DNA of 64,000 nucleotides from CAITNM01 sp021298215 (lineage in GTDB: Bacteria > Pseudomonadota > Alphaproteobacteria > Paracaedibacterales > CAITNM01). Numbering within the stretch: position 1 is the first letter of the stretch; every line of letters starts with the position of its first letter. The stretch spans positions 102,966 through 166,965 of the forward strand of contig JBKCOJ010000007.1 in the NCBI GenBank assembly GCA_046309815.1. Reading direction: 5' to 3'. Below, one piece after another: positions 42,732-52,382 of the stretch. A model generated the notes under the pieces. It worked only from the letters and a program-made list of their open reading frames with translations. It had not been told where the DNA came from and searched no databases. A program made the position numbers and the translations under genes.

Positions 42732-43316
42732 ATGAAATATATGTATTCTTTGTTGTTAGGGTTAGTGCCAGCAGTGTGGGCGATGGAAGAGACCGAGGTT
42801 GCAGCAACAGGTGAAGCAAGGCAACCACTAGGCGAACGTCAAATTGATGTAAATCGATTTGCTGGAAGGAAAGTGGTATATGAGTCGTGTTTAAACATCG
42901 ATGCAAAAGATGGATATTCGTTGGAAGAAACACTAAAAATACGACGTAATTGCTTGAAAGGCTTTGTAGAAGAGCATATCAAGGACATCAAATCATTAGG
43001 AAGATTAGGGTTATTTGTAGGGCAAATTACTTCTTATAATGAAGAAGCCATGACTATACTTCGTAGAATTTTTAGTAATGATGGGGATAAAGAAAATTTG
43101 CCAGGATCCATATCTAGCGACTTCCTTCGCCATTCAACAGACTTTTTCAAAGACTTAGATGACTTAAGGACATTAATTAAAGATAAAGATACTCAACCAA
43201 CAGAAATAAAAAATATTTTAGAAGAAATGCATAAGCACTTTCATTTTGTAAATTGGATGGCAACGTATTATTGGAATCATCATGATGAATATAGAAGACT
43301 TCATCCCGTAAGCTAA
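42732..43316 (+). CDS. secreted protein, unknown
   Basis: 194 residues from ATG 42732, preceded by GGGAG. Frame extends to 42699, but the signal peptide (KYMYSLLLGLVPAVWA then MEETEV) begins here. The mature part is helical (KIRRNCLKGFVEEHIK, then HKHFHFVNWMATYYWNH). The stop is 4 bases before the next gene's ATG, so the two are probably co-expressed. No family recognised. Confidence 0.6.
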   Translation: MKYMYSLLLGLVPAVWAMEETEVAATGEARQPLGERQIDVNRFAGRKVVYESCLNIDAKDGYSLEETLKIRRNCLKGFVEEHIKDIKSLGRLGLFVGQITSYNEEAMTILRRIFSNDGDKENLPGSISSDFLRHSTDFFKDLDDLRTLIKDKDTQPTEIKNILEEMHKHFHFVNWMATYYWNHHDEYRRLHPVS

Positions 43317-43320
43317 TGTT

Positions 43321-45075
43321 ATGTTACGCTTTTTTTTAGCTGCACTAATTCTTTGTCATTCCTTGTGGAGCGTAAATACTGAGGAATTTTTGATTCTGCC
43401 AATGGGACAAGGCGGTGGTCAACTTGCGATTTATAAGAGAGAAACTAAGAATATAGGAGTTCTATATGATTTAGGCAGTAAATCATTACAAACGCACCCA
43501 AAATTTGGCTTAAGAGGCGAATGGCAAAAGCCCTTTCTAGCTTCAAAAAAAGTATCTGTAATTGCTACCAACGATGAAGAAGATGAAATACCTTTTAGTC
43601 TGCAAACAACACCAAGCCGAACTAGAGCAACACAGGAAATCCAAACGCCTATCACTACTGAAAAAAAGCTATATGACGATCAACGAGAAACAACAAAAAA
43701 TGCATTAGAAGAATTTATCCATAGCCAACTAACATCTCTAGATCATCTTTTTATTTTTTTATCGCACGCAGATGAAGATCATATCAATTTTCTAAATTGC
43801 GAAAATATTCCAGAACTTGTGCCTATTACGGTGATTCTTGCCGGCGATTGGTTTGGTGATATTGGTGCAGCTGAAGGAAAAACAAATTTTACAAAACCAG
43901 CAAAAGAAGTTCTGATATTTTTGAGTGCGCGAATAAAAGATAGAATAAAAACTAAGGCATCTACTCACTTTTATTTTCCCTTCTACTCACCAGATCTTAA
44001 TTTCCAAATTTTTGAGATGCTACAGCCACAAAACTTATTAGAAAGGATAAAAGGCTTAAATATATCGGACGCTATTGCAGAATTTAACAATATTGCCCAA
44101 CCTATTATTAATCAATGTTTAAAAATGAATCCAGCAGCACCTACTCCTGCATTTTTGCATGGACCATTTCTACAGATTTTTGGGCCTTTATTACAAATTG
44201 ATCCAGAATTTCATGATATTTTACATAACGTCTATATTTGGAGTCTTAATCAACCAGCTGATGATACTAATAACCACAGCATGGTGGTTTCTTGTACGTT
44301 ATCGAACCTTAATATGTCAGTTATTTTAACAGGTGACGCGGAGAATAGTGTCTTTCATCGCATAGCAGCAGAGAATACAAGCTTTGATTTTCGTAGCAAG
44401 CTTGGTCTTTTAAATCCTTTACACACTGTCTTGTTAATGCTGCCTCACCATGGATCTTTGAAAAATAGATCTGGCAGTATGTTACGTTTCTTCACCCCAA
44501 ATGTTTTTGGAATTTCTGCTGGCGATGGAAGACAACATGGACACCCTTCAGCAGAACTTATTCAAGAGATTCACAACATTTACTCAAGAAGCTTTTCTCA
44601 TCTTTCTGAAACTTTTTACCGCCAATATGAATATAAAGGCAAATTTCATTTTATTTCCTTAAATAATGAAGGTAGACACACGATTGATAAAGTAGAACCT
44701 GGAAGATTTTTGTGCCCCAATATTTATGGTTGCATAAAATGGGATCAAGAAGGCATTCGCACAAATTTTAATAACTCAATTAAGCTTGATGACGGAGAAA
44801 AATACTCAGTACTATACGCCACTCATGCTCTTGAAACAGATAGAGATATAGGAGCTAGCGAAGCTGGTATGCAAATCAGCACTATTTCTCCAGACGATGA
44901 CAGCATAACAACACTAACATTAATGAAGCTTCCTGAAGAATTCCCGTATCAGTATCTTGCCGAAAATCCTACTACTGAAGAACTCTTTGTCGGCGTCAGC
45001 GTTGTTGATCCCGGAGAAAAGAAAACAACGAAACCAAGCAGAGTTTATTTTTATAAATTACTTGCAGCTGAATAG
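43321..45075 (+). CDS. secreted metallo-beta-lactamase-fold (ComEC/Rec2-like) hydrolase
   Basis: 584 residues. Signal peptide LRFFLAALILCHSLWS, then VNTEEF. The metallo-beta-lactamase core shows FLSHADEDHINFL (149-154, HxDxDH zinc motif), AGDWFGD, SVILTGDAE near 338, MLPHHGS near 382 and RQHGHPS near 405. This order matches the ComEC C-terminal or related nuclease/phosphodiesterase-like subgroup, but no membrane channel domain is present. The last 120 residues are beta-rich. Likely an exported zinc hydrolase acting on nucleic acid, phosphodiester or similar substrate; substrate unknown. Confidence 0.72.
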   Translation: MLRFFLAALILCHSLWSVNTEEFLILPMGQGGGQLAIYKRETKNIGVLYDLGSKSLQTHPKFGLRGEWQKPFLASKKVSVIATNDEEDEIPFSLQTTPSRTRATQEIQTPITTEKKLYDDQRETTKNALEEFIHSQLTSLDHLFIFLSHADEDHINFLNCENIPELVPITVILAGDWFGDIGAAEGKTNFTKPAKEVLIFLSARIKDRIKTKASTHFYFPFYSPDLNFQIFEMLQPQNLLERIKGLNISDAIAEFNNIAQPIINQCLKMNPAAPTPAFLHGPFLQIFGPLLQIDPEFHDILHNVYIWSLNQPADDTNNHSMVVSCTLSNLNMSVILTGDAENSVFHRIAAENTSFDFRSKLGLLNPLHTVLLMLPHHGSLKNRSGSMLRFFTPNVFGISAGDGRQHGHPSAELIQEIHNIYSRSFSHLSETFYRQYEYKGKFHFISLNNEGRHTIDKVEPGRFLCPNIYGCIKWDQEGIRTNFNNSIKLDDGEKYSVLYATHALETDRDIGASEAGMQISTISPDDDSITTLTLMKLPEEFPYQYLAENPTTEELFVGVSVVDPGEKKTTKPSRVYFYKLLAAE

Positions 45076-45154
45076 CCCCCTTTCCTCTAAAATTTTTCAA
45101 AAATTTTCTTTATCGCTTTCGTTGATTAATGTATCCTGACAACTGCGTTGTTTT

Positions 45155-46585
45155 ATGATACGAGCCATGGCTGAAAAATTTCCCTATAAACTTTGGAAAC
45201 TGTTCGTTCCAATTTGTATAGGTATTGCCATTTATTTACTTCCTAAGCCTGAGATGATTGATCCTAAAGGATGGAAATTACTGGGAATTTTTGTTGCAAC
45301 CATCATTGGTATTGTCTTAAAACCATTGCCAATGGCTGCTATTTCGTTAATTGGTATGCTGGCCTGCGTTGTAACCAACACTCTCAAATTAACAGAAGAA
45401 GCGCTTTTGGGTTTTGGATCACCTATCGTCTGGTTAGTCGTTTTCATTTTCTTTATTGCGCGCGGCTTTATCAAAACAAAATTAGGGCATCGGATTGCGT
45501 ATAATTTTGTGGCGCTTTTAGGTAAACGCACTCTTGGTCTTGGCTATGGAATTATTTTAACCGAGCTGGTAATGGGACCCGCTATTCCCAGCAATTCAGC
45601 ACGTGCTGGAGGCATTATTTATCCTATTGTGAAATCAATTGCAGAAACGCTAGGAAGCCGGCCAGAAGACGGTACGGCACGAAAGCTTGGAAGCTTTTTA
45701 ACACTCGTAGCTTTTCAGGGAAATTTGATTGTAAGTTCGATGTTTTTAACCGCCATGGCCGCCAATCCAATGGCGCAAGCGATTGCTGCGAAGCAAGGAG
45801 TGTATTTCTCGTGGGGAGACTGGTTTATTGCAGCTCTTGTGCCTGGGATTTGCAGTATTATCGCAGTGCCTTTGGTACTTTATTTAGTTTATCCGCCTAA
45901 GCTTAAAAAATTACCCCAAGCGGTTAGCATTGCGCAAAAGAACCTTCGTGATATGGGATCAATGTCGTTGCAAGAGTGGACGATGACCGCAGTGTTTTTG
46001 ATTATGATTGCAGTCTGGGTGATTGGAGAAAATTATGGCATTCCCACCACGAGTGCTGGCTTATTCGGGGTATGCGTATTATTGCTAACAGGGATTTTAA
46101 GTTGGAAAGATATTTTAGCGGAGCACGAAGCCTGGAGTACGGTTATTTGGCTCTCTATTCTTATCATGATGTCAGGATTTTTAGAGAAGTTTGGGCTTAC
46201 CGCCTGGTTCAGTCAGGCTATTGGAGATATTTTTAAAGGATACCATTCCCTTATAGGCTTGTATGGATTAGCGATTGTGTATTTTTATAGTCATTACTTT
46301 TTCGCAAGTAATACAGCACATATTGGCGCCATGTATGGAGCGTTTTTAGCTGTTGCCTTAATGACAGGAGCTCCGCCAGTTATTTCTGCGTTACTACTTG
46401 GTTTTTTTAGCTCTTTATTTTCAAGCATGACACATTATTCAACAGGGTCTGCCCCTATTTATTTTGGCATGGGATACGTACAAGTGAGCGAATGGTGGAT
46501 GTATGGTCTGGTTGTAAGCATTGTCAACATCGCCATATGGCTAGGTATTGGGTATTTGTGGTGGAGCTTTTTAGGGCTGATGTAG
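45155..46585 (+). CDS. DASS-family dicarboxylate/anion transporter
   Basis: 476 residues with 12-14 hydrophobic helices. Divalent-anion:sodium symporter family signatures are GPAIPSNSARAGGIIYPI near 145 and, at the end of the second repeat, FASNTAHIGAMYGAF. The 2-oxoglutarate/malate translocator branch (CitT/SodiT1-like) fits best. Start at ATG 45155 or ATG 45167 (MAEKF). For an intracellular bacterium this would import host dicarboxylates; direction is inference. Confidence 0.88.
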   Translation: MIRAMAEKFPYKLWKLFVPICIGIAIYLLPKPEMIDPKGWKLLGIFVATIIGIVLKPLPMAAISLIGMLACVVTNTLKLTEEALLGFGSPIVWLVVFIFFIARGFIKTKLGHRIAYNFVALLGKRTLGLGYGIILTELVMGPAIPSNSARAGGIIYPIVKSIAETLGSRPEDGTARKLGSFLTLVAFQGNLIVSSMFLTAMAANPMAQAIAAKQGVYFSWGDWFIAALVPGICSIIAVPLVLYLVYPPKLKKLPQAVSIAQKNLRDMGSMSLQEWTMTAVFLIMIAVWVIGENYGIPTTSAGLFGVCVLLLTGILSWKDILAEHEAWSTVIWLSILIMMSGFLEKFGLTAWFSQAIGDIFKGYHSLIGLYGLAIVYFYSHYFFASNTAHIGAMYGAFLAVALMTGAPPVISALLLGFFSSLFSSMTHYSTGSAPIYFGMGYVQVSEWWMYGLVVSIVNIAIWLGIGYLWWSFLGLM

Positions 46586-46616
46586 CCTTTATTATTATAT
46601 AACTCCACCTTAAATT

Positions 46617-49600
46617 TTACGCAACCACGTTAACAGGTTGCGTCACCCGTGCTCCATTACCAAACTTTAATGTAACACCTGAATGTATAGTTGCGTTTGA
46701 TAATGCATCGTTGGGAACTTGCACCCCTTGCGGCACAAAAAGAGTTGATCCAGTTTTAAAATTTGATGTTCCTGGAACCGCCCCATGAGTAACCGATGAG
46801 CCAACATCACCTAGCTGCAATACTGCTCCATTCTCAACTGAAATTGCTGCATTTGGTAATTTTCCATTGGTACCACTAACTTCTAGTGTCCCTTCTAAAA
46901 CAGCTATTGGCGTTGTGGAAGAGCTTAAATCCGAGGTTGCTTCTATTGAACCTGGCCCTACCTTTGACATTACACCTGAACCAGCCGGAGGAACACTAAG
47001 ATTTGCCACGACTTCCGCATTAACTTGCACACTTCCTGCAGTAGCAAAATTGTAGGCGCCTGTATTTGTACTAGCTGTCACTTGAACAACAGCTGATCCT
47101 CCAGGAGTCGCATTAAAAGTAACGGGAGCACTGCTGCTTACCTGCAAGGTACCATTAGCAACTTCCACGCTTGTTACTGAATTGGATGGAGGAAGAACTG
47201 CTGTACCACCACCTATAATCACCGGCTGAGTAGCTGTATCTGATATTGTTTGGGTCGATCCAGGTGGCACACTGTAAGTGTTATTTGAGAAAAGCATACG
47301 AATACGGTTATTGCCAGTATCTGAAATATAAATATCTCTTGAGTTATCAGCAAAAACAAGTCGAGGAGCATTTAATTTAGCAGATGTAGCTGGTCCGCCA
47401 TCTCCTGAAAATCCGGCTATTCCTGTTCCAGCAATAGTTGTTATATTGCCACCCAAAGAAAATACTCTAATAGAGTTTGTTAGATAGCCAGCTATGTACA
47501 CTTTACCCGCACTATCCGTACAGACACCCCATAATGAACCCAAAGAAGCTGCCGTAGCTAATCCTCCTTCGCCTGAATAACTAGATCCCCCATTACCTGC
47601 GACTGTATAGATATTTCCCTGTGTATAAGTAGTATTGCTTGCAGCATTCCAAATCATTCGAACTCTAATATTTCCAGTATCTGCTATGTAGATATTTCCA
47701 GTATTATCAATGCAGATTCCCCATGGACTATTTAATTTAGCGGAAGCAGAAGGCCCACCATCTCCTGAATATCCAACCGTTCCAGTTCCCGCAACTGTTG
47801 TGATAATTCCTGTGTTGATATCAACTTTTCTGATACGAGCATTGTTAAGATCAGCAAAATAAATATCACCTGAACTATTAGGCCAGATACCATACGGTGT
47901 ATTAATCATAGCTGATGTTGCTGATCCTCCATCCCCTGAATAGCCAGCTGTTCCTGTCCCCGCAATGGTTGTTATAATGCCTGTATTTATATTAATCTTT
48001 CTAATACGATGGCCATTACTTTCTGCAACATAGACAACACTCCCTGAAGAATCTAAACATACGCCATATGGCGCATTAATCATGGCAGCCGTAGCTAAAC
48101 CTCCATCTCCTGAATAACCAGCACTACCTGTTCCCGCAATGGTTGTTATAATGCCTGTCATAGCATCAATTCTTCTAATGCGATTATTACTGGTATCCGC
48201 AAAATATGTGTTACCTGCAGAATCGCGGAAAATTCCTCTAGGATTATTTAATAGTGCTACACCAGCAGGGTTACCATCACCTGTGTATGTAGTGGTTCCA
48301 TTTCCAGCAATGGTAGAAATATTGCCTCCTACTTGGAACCTACGTATGCGATTGGTGTTTGTCCACTCAGCGACATACACGTTTTGGGAATTATCAACAT
48401 AAATTCCAAATGGTCTTAACTGAGCAGCTGTTGCTGGAATGCCATCACCATTGTATGCGGCAGTGCCATTACCAGCAATCGTGGAAATAGCACCTCCTAA
48501 GGTAAACATGCGTATATTGTTACCAAAAAGATCAGCAACATAAATTCTACCTATGCCATCCACAAAGACATCCTGCGGCAGATTCATCGTGGCTGATATT
48601 GCTGCTCCTCCGTCCCCTGAATAACCAGTAGCGCCATTACCAGCAATGGTGAGAATAGCACCTCCTAAGGTAAACATGCGTATGCGGTGATTTTGACAAT
48701 CAGCTACATAAATTCTGTTTGAGTTATCTACAAAAACGCCTCCAGGACTGTTTACCGCAGCAGAGGTTGCAAGGATACCATCACCGTTATATGTTGCTGA
48801 ACCTATTCCCGCAACGGTGTATATATTGCCTTGAGTATACGTACCATTACTCGCCGCGTTCCAAACCATACGAATACGATGATTGTTTTGGTCAGCGATA
48901 TATATGTTCCCTGTATTATCTACGCAAAAATTAGTTGGGGCATTTAGCGCAGCATTTGTAGCAAGACCTCCATCGCCAATGTAGGTTGTAGAGCCTGTTC
49001 CAACAATCGTTGAAATAGTTCCTCCTACTTGAAATTTACGAATGCGATTATTTGTCCAATCCGCTATGTACACATTTTGGGAACTATCTACATACACGTT
49101 AAATGGACGTATCTGAGCAGACGTTGCAGCTATTCCATCGCCATTGTAGCCTTGCGTTCCTGTTCCCGCAATTGTGGAGATATTTCCACCCACCGTAAAT
49201 TTTCGAATACGTGCACCACCGAGTTCGGCGATGTAAACATTATTAGATGAGTCTACAAACACATTCTGTGGAGAAGAAACTAGCGATGAAGTCGCTACTC
49301 CATTATTCACCGAATTTCCTCCACCTGCAACGGTGGAAATATTTCCACCTAGGGTAAACATTCTAATTCTGTTGTTACCTTGATCGGCTACGAAAATTCT
49401 ACCTAAGCTATCTACACAAACACCTGTAGGGCTAGAGCTTGTAGTATTACCGAAGGTAGCAGCTGTAGCAGCTCCGCCATCACCTGAAAATCCTGCAACA
49501 CCTGTTCCGGCAATGGTGTAGATATTGCCTGCTGTGTATGTAACACCATTAGCTATTGTCGTAATATTAGGCACTAAGCGAATGCGACGATTGTTTTGAT

Positions 49601-50519
49601 CGGCAATATAAACATTGCGCAAGGCATCAACGAAGAATGCTGTAGGGCCATTTAACAACGCAGCTGTAGCAGCTCCCCCATCACCAGAAAATCCTGAAGA
49701 TCCTGCAGTTCCTGCTATTGTAGAAATAGTCCCTCCCAGGATAAATCTGCGAATACAATGATTACCATAATCTGCGATGTAAATATTTCCTAAGCTATCA
49801 ACTTGAACGCCTCTAGGTGAGCTTAATGGTGCAGATGTAGCAGCAATGCCATTTGCTGCATTACCCGCAGCGCCTGTTCCAGCAATGGTGTACATATTTC
49901 CCTGAGTATATGTAGTATTACTTGTTGCCATCCAAACCATACGAATACGGTGATTGCTTGTATCGGCTATATAAATATTATTTAAGGCATCTAGAACAAC
50001 TTGGCCTGGTGAATTCACAACAGCAGCAGTTGGGAGCAAAGTATCCCCCACTACATTAATACCACCTGCAACAGTGGAAATAATACCACCTAAAGTAAAC
50101 TTTCGAATGCGGTTATTGTTATAATCTGCGACAAAAATATTTCCTGCATTATCAACTTTCACACTTCTAGGAGCATTTAGTAAAGCAGAGGTAGCAGCTC
50201 CCCCATCACCAGAAAATCCTGAACTTCCTGTTCCAGCGATTGTGTAAATACTTCCTTGCGTATAAGTACCATTGCTTGCAGGCCCCCAAATCATGCGAAT
50301 ACGATGATTATTTGTATCAGCTATATACGTTGTGTTGTTGCTATCGACAAAAACCCCTGCTGGCGATGATACCACGGCAGAGGTTGGGAAACCACCATCT
50401 CCTGGGTACATACCTCCACCGGCAATTGTTGATACGTCATAACTAGCGGTCAAATATTGATAGGAAAAAACAATAAAACTTAAAAATATTATCAAACATA
50501 ATTTATAATTTTTATACAT
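46617..50519 (-). CDS. giant secreted NHL-repeat protein with C-terminal beta-strand module
   Basis: 1300 residues. Signal peptide LCLIIFLSFIVFSYQYL then TASYDVSTIAG. About 18 NHL-type units follow, each of the form AGTGxxGFSGDGGxATSAxLNxP, GVxVDxxGNIYIADxxNNRIR, roughly 50-60 residues, building probable six-bladed propellers. From about 1080 a different module begins: NTYSVPPGSTQTI, then VTSVEVANGTLQVS, and VGPGSIEATSDLSSST, with GTLEVSG. This resembles autotransporter-associated beta-strand repeats, but no outer-membrane barrel follows. Likely a surface or secreted adhesive protein. Intact, unlike its paralog downstream. Confidence 0.78.
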   Translation of the reverse strand: MYKNYKLCLIIFLSFIVFSYQYLTASYDVSTIAGGGMYPGDGGFPTSAVVSSPAGVFVDSNNTTYIADTNNHRIRMIWGPASNGTYTQGSIYTIAGTGSSGFSGDGGAATSALLNAPRSVKVDNAGNIFVADYNNNRIRKFTLGGIISTVAGGINVVGDTLLPTAAVVNSPGQVVLDALNNIYIADTSNHRIRMVWMATSNTTYTQGNMYTIAGTGAAGNAANGIAATSAPLSSPRGVQVDSLGNIYIADYGNHCIRRFILGGTISTIAGTAGSSGFSGDGGAATAALLNGPTAFFVDALRNVYIADQNNRRIRLVPNITTIANGVTYTAGNIYTIAGTGVAGFSGDGGAATAATFGNTTSSSPTGVCVDSLGRIFVADQGNNRIRMFTLGGNISTVAGGGNSVNNGVATSSLVSSPQNVFVDSSNNVYIAELGGARIRKFTVGGNISTIAGTGTQGYNGDGIAATSAQIRPFNVYVDSSQNVYIADWTNNRIRKFQVGGTISTIVGTGSTTYIGDGGLATNAALNAPTNFCVDNTGNIYIADQNNHRIRMVWNAASNGTYTQGNIYTVAGIGSATYNGDGILATSAAVNSPGGVFVDNSNRIYVADCQNHRIRMFTLGGAILTIAGNGATGYSGDGGAAISATMNLPQDVFVDGIGRIYVADLFGNNIRMFTLGGAISTIAGNGTAAYNGDGIPATAAQLRPFGIYVDNSQNVYVAEWTNTNRIRRFQVGGNISTIAGNGTTTYTGDGNPAGVALLNNPRGIFRDSAGNTYFADTSNNRIRRIDAMTGIITTIAGTGSAGYSGDGGLATAAMINAPYGVCLDSSGSVVYVAESNGHRIRKININTGIITTIAGTGTAGYSGDGGSATSAMINTPYGIWPNSSGDIYFADLNNARIRKVDINTGIITTVAGTGTVGYSGDGGPSASAKLNSPWGICIDNTGNIYIADTGNIRVRMIWNAASNTTYTQGNIYTVAGNGGSSYSGEGGLATAASLGSLWGVCTDSAGKVYIAGYLTNSIRVFSLGGNITTIAGTGIAGFSGDGGPATSAKLNAPRLVFADNSRDIYISDTGNNRIRMLFSNNTYSVPPGSTQTISDTATQPVIIGGGTAVLPPSNSVTSVEVANGTLQVSSSAPVTFNATPGGSAVVQVTASTNTGAYNFATAGSVQVNAEVVANLSVPPAGSGVMSKVGPGSIEATSDLSSSTTPIAVLEGTLEVSGTNGKLPNAAISVENGAVLQLGDVGSSVTHGAVPGTSNFKTGSTLFVPQGVQVPNDALSNATIHSGVTLKFGNGARVTQPVNVVA

Positions 50520-50603
50520 GATATTTATAATTATATTAATTAATAATATAATTATCTGTAATAATTATTAAATTATTATTAATAATGGTAAAATATTATT
50601 TTC

Positions 50604-52382
50604 TTACGCAACCACATTAATACCTTGCGTCACCCGCGCTCCATTACCAAACTTTAATGTAACACCTGAATGTATAGTTGGGTTTGATAATGCATCGTTT
50701 GGAACTTGGACTCCATTTGGCAAAGAAAGGATTGAACCGGTTGCAAAATTTGATGCCCCTGGAACTGCATGATGAGCAACGGTGCCTCCAGGCGTTCCAA
50801 GTTGAAGAGTAGCACCATTATTCACAGCTGTTGGTGCTGTTGGAAGCCTTCCCGTACTACCAGTTACTACCACTGCGCTGCCACTTCCGATACTCATAGG
50901 TGTCGTTGATGAGCTCAAATCTTGTGTTGCTTTTAATACACCTGGACCTGCTACGTTCATCGTTCCTGTTCCTGAAGGAGGAACGCTAAGAGTCGCCACC
51001 ACATTCGCATTAACTTGAACAGTTCCCGCTGTCGTAAAATTGTACGCCCCGGTATCTGTATCACCTGTCACTTCAACAACCGCCGCTCCTCCAGACGTTG
51101 CGTTAAAAGTAACGGGAGCACTGCTGCTTACCTGCAAGGTACCATTAGCAACTTCCACGCTCGTTACTGAATTGGATGGAGGAAGAACCGCTGTACCACC
51201 ACCTGTTACTACCGGCTGAGTCGTTGACTCTGATATCGTTTGGGTCGATCCAGGTGGCACACTGTAAGTGTTATTTGAGAAAAGCATACGAATACGGTTA
51301 TTGCCAGTCTCTGTTACATAGATCTTTCCTGCTGCATCAACTGCTATTCCCGTTGGAGCATTAAATCGTGCAGCTGACCCTGCGCCATCAACAAACCCAA
51401 CTGTACCGGCTGTTCCGGCTATGGTGGACATCGCATAGGTGCTGCCACTTTTGGTGAATTTTTTGATAACGTTATTTCCTCTATCGGTAACGTATAAATT
51501 ACCAGCATCATCGACGTCTATATCCCAAGGGAAGCTAAAAGAAGCCGATGTGCCGCTTGCAATAGTACTTACCACTCCTGATGCTATTTGACGAATAGCA
51601 TTATTATTTGTGTCTAACACATAGATAATCCCCGATGAATCAACTGCTAAACCAGTAGGAGCATTGAAACGAGCGGCTGACCCCGTACCATTAATAAAGC
51701 CAACTGTACCTGATGTTCCTGCTAGGATTGAGCCAACATAACTACCACCAGATTTTGTAAGTTTTTTAATAGTATTTTCGCCTCTGTCCGCAACGTATAA
51801 GTTTCCTGCGGTATCAATATCGATATCCCATGGCGAATTTAGAGAAAACGTTACTGCACCTGCGACAGTAGTCACTGTACCATCTGATGTTATTCTACGA
51901 ATGGTATTATTACTTGTATCTGATACATACACAATTCCTGAAGAATCAACAGATATACCTGAAGGCGAGCTAAAACGTGCTGCTGACCCTACTCCGTCAG
52001 CAGAACCAATTGCTCCGGCTGTGCCCGCCAGTGTAGTAACTGTATACGTACCTCCACCGTTTAGAAGTTTACGAATAATGCTGTTGCCTTTATCGACCAC
52101 GTATAAATTTCCAGCCGCATCAATATCGATATCCCATGGTTGATTAAATCGTGCTGCCGAAGCTACTCCATTGGCTGAACCTACTGTTCCTGCTGTTCCG
52201 GCTATGGTTGTAACGACACCAGATGGAGTAATTTTACGAATGGTGTGGTTATTGGTATCCGATACATAAAGATTATCTGAGCTATCAACGGTAATACCTT
52301 TAATACCATTAAATAGCGCTGCTGCACCCGTACCATCAACAGAACCAGGCGAGAAACCTGTCCCCGCAAAAATAATGTATGA
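50604..52382 (-). pseudogene. 3' part of TGA-interrupted NHL-repeat gene
   Basis: In-frame continuation of 52383-55214. Directly after the TGA it reads SYIIFAGTGFSPGSVDGTG and more NHL units of a second type (AGTAGTVGSANGVASAARFN, PWDIDIDAAGNLYVVDKGN). It ends with the same C-terminal module as the 1300-residue protein, nearly identical in places (SNNTYSVPPGSTQTI and GNGARVTQ). No ATG lies near its beginning (first usable start GTG 52100), so it is probably untranslated. Confidence 0.7.
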
